Positions 1 to 8,726 of a stretch of 13,745 bases of DNA are shown in pieces. The stretch is taken from NCBI GenBank assembly GCA_027596945.1, contig JADGJH010000618.1, positions 2,315 to 16,059 on the forward strand. The letters are read 5' to 3'. The notes beneath the pieces were generated by a model. The model was given only the letters and a program-made list of their open reading frames with translations, was not told the origin of the DNA and did not search any database. The first letter of the stretch is position 1; each line of letters starts with the position of its first letter. The position numbers were made by a program, and so were the translations under genes. This DNA is from Physocladia obscura (Eukaryota > Chytridiomycota > Chytridiomycetes > Chytridiales > Chytriomycetaceae).

Positions 1-43
1 AAAAAAAAAACGCATCTACTTTCTCTATTGAAAAGAGTGAAAT

Positions 44-1350
44 TTATAGAGTCCAGTTTTTTTTCAGAGACACAAATCCTAAACGATTGTTTTTCTTGTC
101 AAATGCAGAGTAAACGGTTTGGAAAAACGGTGCACCGAAAATTGTAAATCCAAGACTCTCGGCGCCACCATTAACCAGACTGTAGCATGTGACAGCGTCA
201 TTTGGCAAGGCAAGCAGCTGGCGAGGGATAGTATAAGTGACGGTTTCCTTGTTCAAATCGTTTGTTATGGATAAATTTAACGCTGTGCCTGTGCATGGAA
301 TTAATCCGTCATTTTCATTATAGGAAGAGTTGAACCAGGTGTTGATAATGTTTGAGGCATCAGTAGTGAGGACCAACTCCGGAGTTCCAGAGTCGGCAAT
401 GCTGAGCGGAGGAGAAACTTCGCTCGCATACTTGGCATAAGAAAGTTTATGTGTTTTCTTGCCGTCGTTGTAAGTGATTTCCTTATTTGCAAAAAAGTTT
501 ATTTGTTAGGTCAAGTCACAGAAACACAAAAAACGCATCAACAAACCATTTTACTTCCATTAAACTGCCACCAACCGTTAGGATGCACTCCGTATTGGTC
601 AGTATAACTTGTGACATTGAACCATTGGAACTTGTCGGTAGTGGAGTACTTCTTCTCATCCAAATAACCAAAGTTGACTTTGCCAGTGACACTGTCGTTT
701 GGAGAAATAAAAATACCAAAGAGGGACAGTCCAAGGTGGTCCAAGAAGTTGGCATTGTGGACAGGAATGGTGGTTGAGTTGATGCCAGCGGCGGCATCGA
801 GTTCGAAGGCAATATTTGAGATGTCGTTCCAGCCCATGCCCAGGACGCCGGTGCCGCCGACGCCACCAAACAGGTAGGTTGCAACGCCGACGGGGAGGTT
901 CTGTGCGGTGGCCGCGCCGTAGGACACGGAGGTGTTGTAGATGGTGTAGTTGACGCCGTAGGAGCCGTCGCCGTAGAGGGTCTGTGCCTGCAGCCCCGTG
1001 GCCGTGAAGTGCTTGTTGACGACGGTCGAGCCGGGCTCGCCGGGCACGCAGCCGCCCAGGCTGTCGGCGTGGCACGTGGCGCCGATGACCCACGTGTCGG
1101 ACGAGCCCGTGTCGAAGCACACGGACTGCGGCGCGTTGCCCGGCAGCGTCAGGTTGGCGTAGAAGTAGTTGCCCAGCCCGCCGTTGGTCAGCGGCGCTGT
1201 GCCGCCGTGCTTGCCGTGCCCGTACTTCTCAGCCACCGCGTCCACGTCGGCCTTGGTCGGCGCGCGCAGCCGTGTAATGTCCATGTCGAATGTCTGCGCC
1301 GCCGCCGCCGCAACACAAGAGAGAAGCGCCACCAAAGCCTGAATTTGCAT
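44..1350 (-). CDS. Secreted pepsin-like (family A1) aspartic protease, two exons
   Basis: Exon 1 is 1350-547, a 65-nt intron is 546-482 and exon 2 is 481-44, giving about 413 residues, a normal length for a fungal A1 protease. The intron starts GTTTGT, has a CTAAC branch site and ends TAAG, phase 0. Without splicing the frame stops at 538, before the second catalytic motif. Residues 1-19 look like a signal peptide (Ala-rich, ending AAAAAQ), followed by a short pro-segment. The first catalytic motif is FDTGSSDTW (Asp80), the flap Tyr is in LYGDGS (Tyr126), a GVLGMGW motif follows, and the second catalytic motif is ADSGTPE (Asp298), encoded by exon 2. Several N-glycosylation sequons are present. 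It probably cleaves proteins outside the cell or in the vacuole; the substrate is unknown. The Met at 1350 is the only start that puts the signal peptide at the N-terminus. The 5' half of exon 1 is far more GC-rich than the rest. Confidence 0.93.
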
Positions 1351-1975
1351 TCTTCCTTTTGCCTAGATGCCTGATTGGAAATTGTGCTGGGCTTTATCCA
1401 ATTTTTCATTTTTCACAAGCCTCACAAACTACACGACGCCACCTGCTTTTAATCTTGCCCGAATCTCTCCGAATTAATCTCGACTGCTCAAATATCACAA
1501 TGGCACTCTTGGATTCTTGCAACTACGGCAAAATAAACGATTTCTGTCTCGAGCTTTCTGGTGCGGAGCTCTTATGCGCCACTAATCACAAACTTCGCTG
1601 ATTCAGGATGAAAAAATATTTTCTATTTGTAATAATGTTAGCACTTAAATAATTCCAGATTTTAGCGTTAGTAAAAATAAGTTCATGTTCAACTAATCCT
1701 AGCAAAATAAATACTTTTAGCGAGCAACAGTAATCAATACAAAAAAAGAATAAAAACGAAAAAATAAACTTTTTTTTCGGAATTTTGCTTTAATCTTTGA
1801 CTACATTAATTACTATCTTCCTATATAACATTTGAAAAAATTTGAGCTGTCAAACATTTATTCAAGTGTTTGGCATGATATGAAGACGACAATCAGATAT
1901 CCATCTTTTTGATTGATGGCAAATAAATTGGAGGCGGCTGAACGGTTGAACAATGACAACCAACCGTACTGCTTA

Positions 1976-2040
1976 TAAAAAAATAAAAAATAAAAAATAA
2001 AAAAAGATAGAATAACGAAAAAATAAAAAATAAAAAATAA
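1976..2040. repeat. Imperfect (A5-6T)n low-complexity tract
   Basis: Repeated units of five or six A followed by T, interrupted once by a short GATAGAATAACG-like segment. It creates a spurious Phe/Leu-rich frame on the minus strand. It is a simple repeat in promoter-proximal intergenic DNA and nothing indicates coding. Confidence 0.85.
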
Positions 2041-2126
2041 TTAAAGAAAAACCACAATAGAAACAGAAAATAACAGAAAATTTTTGTTGTTTGCTTATTC
2101 TGAAAAACCACCAGAGATAACGATAA

Positions 2127-2252
2127 TCATTAGACTTATGGAAAAAATTTTACGGCATTATGCCATTTACTTCGAATATCCACGGTGGCGTCGGAAAAAC
2201 ACTTGTGACTTGTTTGAGAGCGGCGGCAGTAATTCGTCAAAATGGTGCATGA
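2127..2252 (+). other. Short frame with a P-loop (GGVGKT) motif; possible relic of an ATPase or dethiobiotin synthase N-terminus
   Basis: From an ATG at 2160 the frame reads about 30 residues to TGA at 2250-2252 and contains NIHGGVGKTLVTCLRAAA. That is a Walker A motif followed by a helix, in the style of ParA/MinD ATPases or of the N-terminus of dethiobiotin synthase (BioD), where VGKT is followed by a similar helix. No Walker B or other continuation is visible before the oxidoreductase starts at 2284, so it is at most a relic or an isolated exon. The match is short and could be chance. Confidence 0.3.
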
Positions 2253-2283
2253 AGGAATGAAATTTTTTTTGAGAAAAAAAAAC

Positions 2284-3786
2284 ATGTTGAAAACCAATTC
2301 TTCCGTCACCATGAACCAAGCACCAGTAACAATCCTTGTGATCGGTGCGGGTCAGCGAGCGGCGGTCAGTGGTTAATGTTAATGGCTCGTCAATTTCAGG
2401 TACTCAAGACAGACAGATAAATTACAGATCTACGGCAACTGGGCGCTTGCCCATCCCTCCCTTGCAAAAGTTGTTGCAGTGTGCGAATCGAATTCAAAGC
2501 GTCGCGCAAACTATGCCGCCATCCACACGATCGATGACGAAAATCGTTATTCCGAATACAAGGATATTCCCGCTGGACTCGCTGACGCCGCCATTGTCTC
2601 CACATTAGACCAATCGCATTCAGAGATCGTGTGCCATTTAGGTGAGTTGAGGGTTACCCCCACCACCCAAGCAATTTTTCCCTTTGTCGTAAAAAAAAAA
2701 TTTTTTTTGATTGTTTGTATACTTTTTTTTGTATGAAAAAAAAATAACTCAGCATCTTTGGGTTACAACATCATGTGCGAGAAACCAATGGCGACGACAC
2801 TTTCGGAATGCGAGCGCATGCGCGACGCGGTTCTCGCCAACAAGGTTCTGTTTGCCTGCGGCCATGTTTTGCGTTATTCGCCATACACGCGCGCGTTGAA
2901 AGCGGTGCTGGACACCGGCGAAATTGGCGAGATTATTAATATTGTCCATGTTGAGCCAGTCGGGTGGTGGCATTTTGCGCATTCGTATGTTCGCGGGAAT
3001 TGGCGCAATGAAGCTGATTCTTCGTTTTCGTTGATGACGAAATGCTGCCACGATGTGGATTTGGTACTCCATTTCTTGCATCCGTTACGTGCTGTGCGCG
3101 TGTCGTCGTTTGGGTCTCTCACTCACTTTAAACAGTCGGAAAAGCCAATTGAGGCGGGTGATGTAAAGAACTGCCTTGATTGTCCTGTCAAAACTTCATG
3201 TCCATATTCTGCAACTGAATTGTATATTACGAAAGCCAAAGAGTTTGACAAGGGCTGGCCTGTCAGTGTTGTTTGTGGTGGTGCAGAAGTTGACATAGAC
3301 AACGCCGTAGACTTGGAAGACCTTGTGACAGAAAAGCTGCGCGACGAGGAGGGCGGATATGGCAAGTGCGTTTACGAAATTGAGGACAATGATGTCTGCG
3401 ATCAGCAAGTTGTTAATATTGAGTTTGAGGGAGGGAAGACTGCTTCGTTGACAATGATTGCATTTACAGAAGCTGTTTGTCAACGTTCTACAAGAATCCA
3501 TGGCACAAGAGGCGAAATCATTGGCGACATGAGCACGTTCAGTGTGTACAATTTTGGGACTAAGGAGAAAAGAATTGTGGACCCAAGAAATGCGGACGAA
3601 GTGATCGATGATGGTACCAGCAGTCACAGTGGCGGAGATTCAGGAATTATGGAGGCATTTCTGCTTGCAGTTTCCACTGGAGATCAATCAAAGGTGGGCT
3701 GTGACGCCCACGATATTTTCAATTCACATGCACTTGTATTTGCTGCCGAAAAATCTCGTGTAAATGGCACAGTTATCAAATTGTAA
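2284..3786 (+). CDS. Gfo/Idh/MocA-family NAD(P)-dependent oxidoreductase, copy 1, three exons
   Basis: Exons are 2284-2364, 2428-2641 and 2753-3786, with introns of 63 nt (GTCAGT..TACAG, phase 0) and 111 nt (GTGAGT..CTCAG, phase 1), giving 442 residues. The N-terminal Rossmann domain carries VTILVIGAGQRA. The family's EKP motif (Lys109) sits in MCEKPMATT, and an HDVD box (about residues 198-201) forms part of the expected active site. A Cys cluster C-x2-C-x5-C (residues 239, 242 and 248, in CLDCPVKTSCPYSA) resembles one I recall from bacterial members of the family, so the trait is probably ancestral. The protein is likely cytosolic and oxidises or reduces a sugar-like or polyol substrate that cannot be named from sequence. 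The start is 2284 or an in-frame ATG at 2311; 2284 is slightly preferred because an LKT segment aligns with copy 2. The neighbour at 7196-8726 is its paralogue, in the same orientation. Confidence 0.92.
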
Positions 3787-3953
3787 TGTTTTTCAGTTAT
3801 TATAATCACCACAAATACCCTACAAATAAAAACATTATTGACGCTGGCTGTAAATTTAATTTGATTATTGTGAGTTTTGCCCAAAATTGGATTTTTGGGG
3901 ACAAAAAGGTTGAATTAAAAAACCATCTGCAGTCGCATTCTTGAGTTGAGGCA

Positions 3954-4864
3954 ATGGAAATCAGACACGCTGTGTTACATAGGCACGCAACTCCTGCAGT
4001 CTGTATGCATTGTTTATATGCATACTACTTTCAGGGGATGAAAAGGTCCCAGCTTGCTCAAATTTTTGGCAAATCCAAGTCAATGATCACAACTTGAATA
4101 CAACAATACGAGGCTGACAGTGAAGTTAAATCAGCCAAACAAGACTCAGTTTATCAAAAGCATGGGCCAGCAAGACGCCAATGGCTTGTTGACTTATTCA
4201 AAGAGCAGCAGGTCTTATTTCTGGATGAGGCCAAAGAAAAGTACGCGGAGCAGTATCCTGGATCCTCAATCAGTGCATCAACAGTCTCGTTTATTCTGAA
4301 AGAAGCTGGACTATCATGGAAAGTTCTTGAAAGGTGAGCAATTCAAATCTGTTCTGAAGATATTATTTGTTTTTGCAATGAATTGCGACCCCATGGCTTT
4401 TGGAGAATTTAGTATTTCTGGACAAAGTATCATTTGATAATTGCAATATGCTTTGTACTTGAGGATGGGGAGTAGTTGGTCAGAAAGTCATAGTTTGTGA
4501 AGAGTTTCTTTGCAAACCTAGGGTTTCCCTACTCTGCTTTATTGGTGTGAATGGCCTTCTGGAAACTTTTTCAGTCAAAGAAACATTCAACAGAGCCAAG
4601 TTTCTTGACTGCTGCACTTCTTTTGCTACTTCTTCATCAGTGACTGTTAAATAATACCCTGGGCCACACTCAGTTTGGATAATGGATGGTGCTTGTATTC
4701 ATTGTGACCTATCAATAATTTATTTTTTATGCTCTCTAGGCTTAGCTCCATTATTTCTCAGAGCTCAAGTCAATGTGGAGGGCAGTATTATTTGCAATTT
4801 TTTGGCTGGAAAACTTGTGCACAGAGACTGTGACACTGTTGAAAAACAATATTTCAACTGTTGA
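3954..4864 (+). pseudogene. Decayed Tc1/IS630-type transposase, remnant 1
   Basis: From an ATG at 3954 the translation shows a helix-turn-helix region (MKRSQLAQIFGKSKSMIT), then a linker ending in a KEAGLSWKVLER motif typical of the N-terminal half of these transposases. After a frame change, the DDE core follows with VFLDKVSFDN (first Asp codon at 4421) and SVWIMDGACIH (second Asp codon at 4685), in the same frame and 88 codons apart. The third acidic residue and the CPFFNPIE-type motif cannot be found; similarity fades after LGLAPLFL near 4770. In-frame stops occur at 4095 and 4336 (both TGA), 4460 (TGA) and 4652 (TAA). No terminal inverted repeats or target duplication were found by eye. 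It is non-functional. The first 430 bp still contain about eight CpG; the rest has none, apart from one at 4386. Confidence 0.85.
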
Positions 4865-4875
4865 CTCTGGTTTAG

Positions 4876-5211
4876 TTGGTACAAGATCAGTCGGCTATTG
4901 TTCAGTTGATGCATGATCTGTCAGGTCTTGTTCCATGGTTGCAAAATTATTGCATCATTGTTGCATCCATAGTAGCAGTCTTATACCTGACAGAGACTTT
5001 GGGGATGGATTGCGGAAATTTGTTATTTTTTTTTTTGGGGAGGAAATTCCATCTCCAGAATCCAGTTTGGGGCAACACCCACAATATTGTCATTTTTTCT
5101 TCATTCCAAATTTTTGGAAAGAAATTGATGCTCTTTATTTACAAGCTACAGCAAAACACAACACTGCATGTACTTTATAATTACTACTTCCACCAAATGT
5201 CAGCAAAGTGA
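4876..5211 (+). other. Coding-like relic of unknown origin between the two transposase remnants
   Basis: Two overlapping plus-strand frames (4876-5211 and 4935-5180) stay open for 111 and 81 residues in an AT-rich region. Phrases such as FFIPNFWKEIDALYLQATAK look like protein, and the overlap suggests one original frame broken by an indel near the T run at 5027-5036. I recognise no family. It could be part of either neighbouring element or of a third one. Only two CpG (4892 and 5012) lie within it. Confidence 0.35.
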
Positions 5212-5280
5212 GTTGCTACTGTTTAAAACAAATCACACTGCACAATAAGTCAATAAATCAGTCAATTTAATCAAAGGAAA

Positions 5281-6105
5281 AATTGCCAATATAGTTGAAC
5301 AAAAATTCTCAGCACTTCAAAAGCAGTCATTGGTCACATATTTAATAGAAACTTCAATCTCCTTTCTTGACAAGGCACAGGTTGTTGTTTGGAGATACTG
5401 AAACAAGACTGTCAACATCTCACACATATGGCATGTGATTCATGCAGCTCAATTGACCTGAAAGTGCTTGGAAAAGCACACAATGCACATCAAAAATTTG
5501 GAAATTATGAGATTCATGGATGAGCTAAATTCAATTGATTGGTGCCTACACAATGTTGTTTTTTTGGATGAGGTCTATTTTAACAACTGCAAACTGTTAA
5601 AACACCATGGCTATCCCCTCAAAGGAGAGAAGTTTTTCAATATCAGTGTCTTTGTCATATTTCTCTTCTTTGTTTCATCAACAGTGACAGACTTCTTTAG
5701 ATATTTCAAACTGAAGGCACTTTCAATAAAGTAAAGTTCACTTAACACTGCCTCAAATTCGCTCTTGAGCACAAATAAATGCGAAAATATCCTGGACAAA
5801 ATTCAATTTGGATTATGGATGGTGCAAGGATTCATCAATCTCCTGAATCAATTACAATAATTTGATCTGTAGGAATAATCGCTTATTTTAAGTGCATACT
5901 GCCCATTTTTCAAACCAATAGCAGTTTTTTTGAAGTCCTCAAAGTGAAATTACAATGCTATTCATGCAAAAAATTTGCTTCAGTACTGAAGAAATTTGAA
6001 AATGTTGACATACAACAAATCTTTTGCAAATGTGGCTATACAAGTACAAAACAATTTATCCTCAGATTGCACACAAAAAATCTGTCATAAATGTGATTGC
6101 AATGA
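5281..6105 (+). pseudogene. Decayed Tc1/IS630-type transposase, remnant 2
   Basis: The reading frame runs through FLDKAQ, then HIWHVIHAAQLT, a stop, and KCLEKHTMHIKNLEI, the hinge before the catalytic domain. The first catalytic Asp is in NVVFLDEVYFNN (codon at 5567) and the second, after a frameshift, in SIWIMDGARIH (codon at 5818). After a further +1 shift the motif AYCPFFKPIA is read at 5894-5923. The usual Glu of this motif is Ala (GCA at 5921), about 34 codons after the second Asp, so the spacing is that of a DD34E enzyme but the third acid is lost. TGA stops lie at 5399, 5459 and 5863. It is related to remnant 1 but clearly divergent from it, so it is a separate insertion or an older copy. 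It lies just upstream of, and convergent with, the minus-strand relic at 6147-7100. Confidence 0.85.
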
Positions 6106-6146
6106 GATATAAATAAAGTTTATATTTAATATTTTATTTTTATTTA
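6106..6146. promoter_or_regulatory. Shared poly(A)-signal region between two convergent relics
   Basis: The short AT-rich gap contains AATAAA-type sequence on the plus strand (at about 6112) and the complement, TTTATTTTTATTTATT, read as AATAAA-type signals on minus. This is what a compact pair of convergent genes would need for 3' ends. AT-rich DNA makes such hexamers common, so the support is moderate. Confidence 0.4.
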
Positions 6147-7100
6147 TTAATCTTCATTAAGTACAAAATCAGAGTTATCTGTGTGATCTTGGTCAATATT
6201 GCTTTTACTTTCACTTTTACTTTGACTTTGACTTTTTTTGTTGTTGTTATTGATGTTGCTGTTGTTTGCTGTACTGCCATTGTTGATTATGCTGCTGCTG
6301 GTGCTGTTACAAATTACAGGACATAATGCTTTCTAAAATGCTTCTAAAATTTGTTTGCTAGCATCCATAGATCATTCATTTTCTTCATTTGTTTGTTAAA
6401 GCACTAGAATATCTTCTTGAGCTTCTGATACAGTTCATCAACTTTGACCAACATATTCTCAGCATTAATAATTAATTCACTGATGCAATGAAGCTCCTTA
6501 GGATCTACAGCTTGCTCACCAAATAGAAAAGCTAAAATTTCTGGAGGCTCACCAGGAACAGCTGCTGTCATTTTGTCAACAGTTACTGTTGCAAGTAGCT
6601 GATTTGCCTAATCATGCCAAAGAAAATGCTTGGCCTTTGTAATGTGGATGCATGACACAGGGCTTTGCAATAATTTCAGTGATTGCAGTCTTATTTGGGG
6701 CTCCACAATAGCCACAGCAATTTGCAGGTAAAGTCAGAACTTTGTTGTTAAATTTGACCCAAATATTGCATTGGACTGCTTTGTGTGATGTCATAAAGTT
6801 CTGAAGAATAGCAGCTGTGATTAGTGGCACATTTACTGGGATTGTTATTTGATTGAAGTATATTTATAGTAGAGGTATTAATTGAATAAATGAGTTACTA
6901 AATGACACCAAACAAGTATCTGTTGGAAATTTTGCTCAGCTCAACAAAGTGACCAAAATTTTCAAAAGGAACCTCACTTTTATTTAATGCATACTTACCA
7001 GTATTTCCAACAGTTGCTATTCCAATGATTTTTGTTGCCCAAATCTCAGCAGCAATCTATTCCACTGTATTACCTTCCACGATTACAGAAGAAACCACTT
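6147..7100 (-). pseudogene. Decayed unrecognised protein-coding unit convergent with transposase remnant 2
   Basis: Read on minus, coding-like segments follow one another in shifting frames. The N-terminal part includes ATKIIGIATVGNTGKYA. The longest open segment (6830-6612) contains CCGYCGAPNKTAITE followed by KPCVMH, a C-x2-C ... C-x2-H pattern that could bind zinc. Then comes a helical part with GEPPEILAFLFGEQ and NMLVKVDELYQKLKK. The C-terminus is rich in Asn, Ser and Lys and ends FVLNED before TAA at 6149-6147. Several internal stops look like former CGA, CAA or CAG codons. The original product was probably over 300 residues. I do not recognise the family; an accessory protein of the neighbouring transposon or a captured host gene are both possible. 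Confidence 0.5.
6201..6310. repeat. CTTTTA/CTTTGA hexamer run followed by GTT/GCT trinucleotide run
   Basis: At 6201-6237 the units CTTTTA, CTTTCA and CTTTGA repeat, and at about 6240-6308 GTT and GCT triplets dominate. On the minus strand these encode the Ser/Lys/Gln and Asn/Ser stretches of the unknown relic, so they are probably coding repeats rather than independent microsatellites. Confidence 0.6.
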
Positions 7101-7195
7101 ATTTTTACAACTGTTTTTTAGATGTTTTAACAGCTGGTATTAGTTTTAAGCGAAATGTTTTTGGCATTTTTTAAATAAACACATTAATTTGGAAA

Positions 7196-8726
7196 ATGGA
7201 TATTTGGTTGAAAACTCGCAATATTTCAAAAAACATGAAAGGCTCAGCAGAGCCATCTGCGAAAAGAACAAAAACATCGCCAGTGACAATATTGGTAGTT
7301 GGAGCTGGGCAACGAGGAACTGTTAGTATCGAGTATTTCGCATATTTCAGTTTTCCCACAGCTTGTTTGCGTATTACAGTTAGCTTAAACCATGAACCGC
7401 CGCTGTAGAACTACGGTAATTGGGTGCTTTCCAACCCAACACTTGCAAAGGTTGTTGCAGTGTGCGAGCCGAACGCAAAACGCCAGGAAAACTATGCAAT
7501 CAGCCACGATATTGATCCTGCGAATCGCTATTCCCACTACAAGCAAATTTCCGGCGGACTCGCGCATGCAGCCATTGTCTCCACGTTGGACCATTCGCAC
7601 GCAGAGATTGTGTGTTATTTGGGTACGCTCTCAATTTAATGCCGTGCCACAGTTTGTTTGGGATAAGTGTAATTCTTGTTAACAACCAATTTTAGCGGCA
7701 CTGGGCTACCATATCATGTGCGAGAAACCAATGGCAACAACGCTTGCAGACTGCGAGCGCATGCGCGACACGGTCCTCGCTAACAAGGTTATATTTGCAT
7801 GTGGCCATGTCCTGCGCTATTCGCCATACACTCGTGCGTTGAAAGCGGTTCTCGACGCGGGTGAAATCGGCGAGATTGTGAACATTGTCCACATTGAACC
7901 GGTTGGATGGTGGCATTTTGCGCATTCGTATGTTCGCGGAAACTGGCGCAACGAAGCAGAAACCTCGTTTACCCTCATGACGAAATGCTGTCATGACGTG
8001 GATCTTTTGCTTCACTTCTTGCATCCGCTGCGCGCGACACGCGTCTCATCGTTTGGGTCACTGCTGCATTTTAAAAAATCAGCAAAACCGATTGAAGCAG
8101 GAGATGCAAAGAATTGCCTTGATTGCCCTATCAACACCTCATGTCCGTATTCTGCAACCGAATTGTACCTTAAAAAAGCCAGAGAGTTCAATAAGGGTTG
8201 GCCTGTCAGTGTTGTTTGTGGTGGTGCTGAAGTTGATGCAAAAAATCTAGCGGATCTGGAAGACCTTGTGACAGCGAAGCTGCGCGATGAGGAAAGCACA
8301 TATGGCAAGTGTGTCTACGAAATTGAGGACAATGATGTTTGCGATCAACAAGTTGTTAATATCGAATTTGAAGGAGGCAAGACTGCGTCATTGACAATGA
8401 TAGCATTCACAGAAGCCGTTTGCCAGCGTTCCACAAGAATCCATGGCACTAGAGGTGAAATTATTGGTGACATGAGCACATTTAGTGTGTACAACTTTGG
8501 AACCAAGGAGAAAAGGATTGTTAATCCGAGCATAATTGATCCAATGAATAACGGCACAGGTGGCCATGGCGGTGGTGATGCTGGCATTATGGAAGCATTT
8601 GTGCGAGCAGTTTCCAGTGGAAATCAGTCAAAGGTGGGCTGTGATGTCAACGATGTTTTCAATTCGCACGCGCTTGTGTTCGCTGCTGAAGAAGCACGCG
8701 TGAAAGGCATAGTTGTTAAATTGTAG
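7196..8726 (+). CDS. Gfo/Idh/MocA-family NAD(P)-dependent oxidoreductase, copy 2, three exons
   Basis: Exons are 7196-7321, 7409-7622 and 7696-8726, with introns of 87 nt (GTTAGT..TGTAG, phase 0) and 73 nt (GTACGC..TTTAG, phase 1), giving 456 residues. Intron positions and phases match copy 1 exactly and the middle exon has the same length (214 nt), so this is a DNA-level duplicate and not a retrocopy. The Rossmann motif is VTILVVGAGQRG, the EKP Lys is residue 124, and the HDVD box and C-x2-C-x5-C cluster (CLDCPINTSC) are kept. The N-terminus is longer than in copy 1 and contains a basic AKRTKT stretch. Translation may begin at 7196 or at the in-frame ATG at 7235. Both copies look intact and selected. 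The substrate is unknown; differences lie mainly at the N-terminus, around residues 220-300 and near the C-terminus, where specificity may have diverged. Confidence 0.92.

Larger units (their letters stand above)
1351..2283. other. Divergent intergenic region between protease and oxidoreductase copy 1
   Basis: This 930-bp stretch separates two genes transcribed away from each other and should hold both promoters. CCAAT-type sequences lie close upstream of the protease start (ATTGG at about 1374 and CCAAT at about 1398). From about 1600 it is strongly AT-rich with many A and T runs, including the tract listed separately. A short frame with a P-loop motif (2127-2252) is also listed separately. 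A small frame at 1500-1601 (33 residues) shows no recognisable motif. I see no RNA gene here. Confidence 0.6.
5281..7100. mobile_element. Putative two-gene Tc1-like element with convergent transposase and accessory frame (relic)
   Basis: The transposase remnant on plus and an unknown decayed protein on minus end about 40 bp apart, tail to tail. Both carry stops consistent with loss of CpG and CpA by transition, and both lie in DNA almost empty of CpG, so they have probably aged together. Boundaries are approximate because I found no terminal inverted repeats. They may also be two unrelated insertions that happen to lie side by side. Confidence 0.45.

Noticed and set aside
656..1120. Minus-strand Arg/His-rich frame overlapping the protease in another phase
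   Set aside because: Its composition is the typical artefact of a shifted frame in GC-rich codons, and it shows no domain.
1009..1374. Long plus-strand open frame opposite the protease
   Set aside because: It is antisense to a gene with signal peptide and catalytic motifs; GC-rich coding DNA often leaves the opposite strand open.
1500..1601. Small plus-strand frame of 33 residues
   Set aside because: No motif, splice context or downstream continuation supports it as a gene.
1893..2111. Minus-strand Phe/Leu-rich frame resembling a membrane protein
   Set aside because: It is produced by the AT low-complexity tract.
4336..4400. GGTGAGC at 4335-4341 as a real splice donor in transposase remnant 1
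   Set aside because: Alignment of the hinge motif (LER followed by AIQI) reads straight through with TGA in place of CGA, so a mutated Arg codon is the simpler reading.
3954..7100. Classical RIP as the cause of decay
   Set aside because: CpA and TpG are abundant while CpG is nearly absent, which fits CpG methylation and deamination better; dinucleotide indices would settle it.
7196..8726. Oxidoreductase copy 2 as a retrocopy of copy 1
   Set aside because: Both introns are kept at identical positions and phases.
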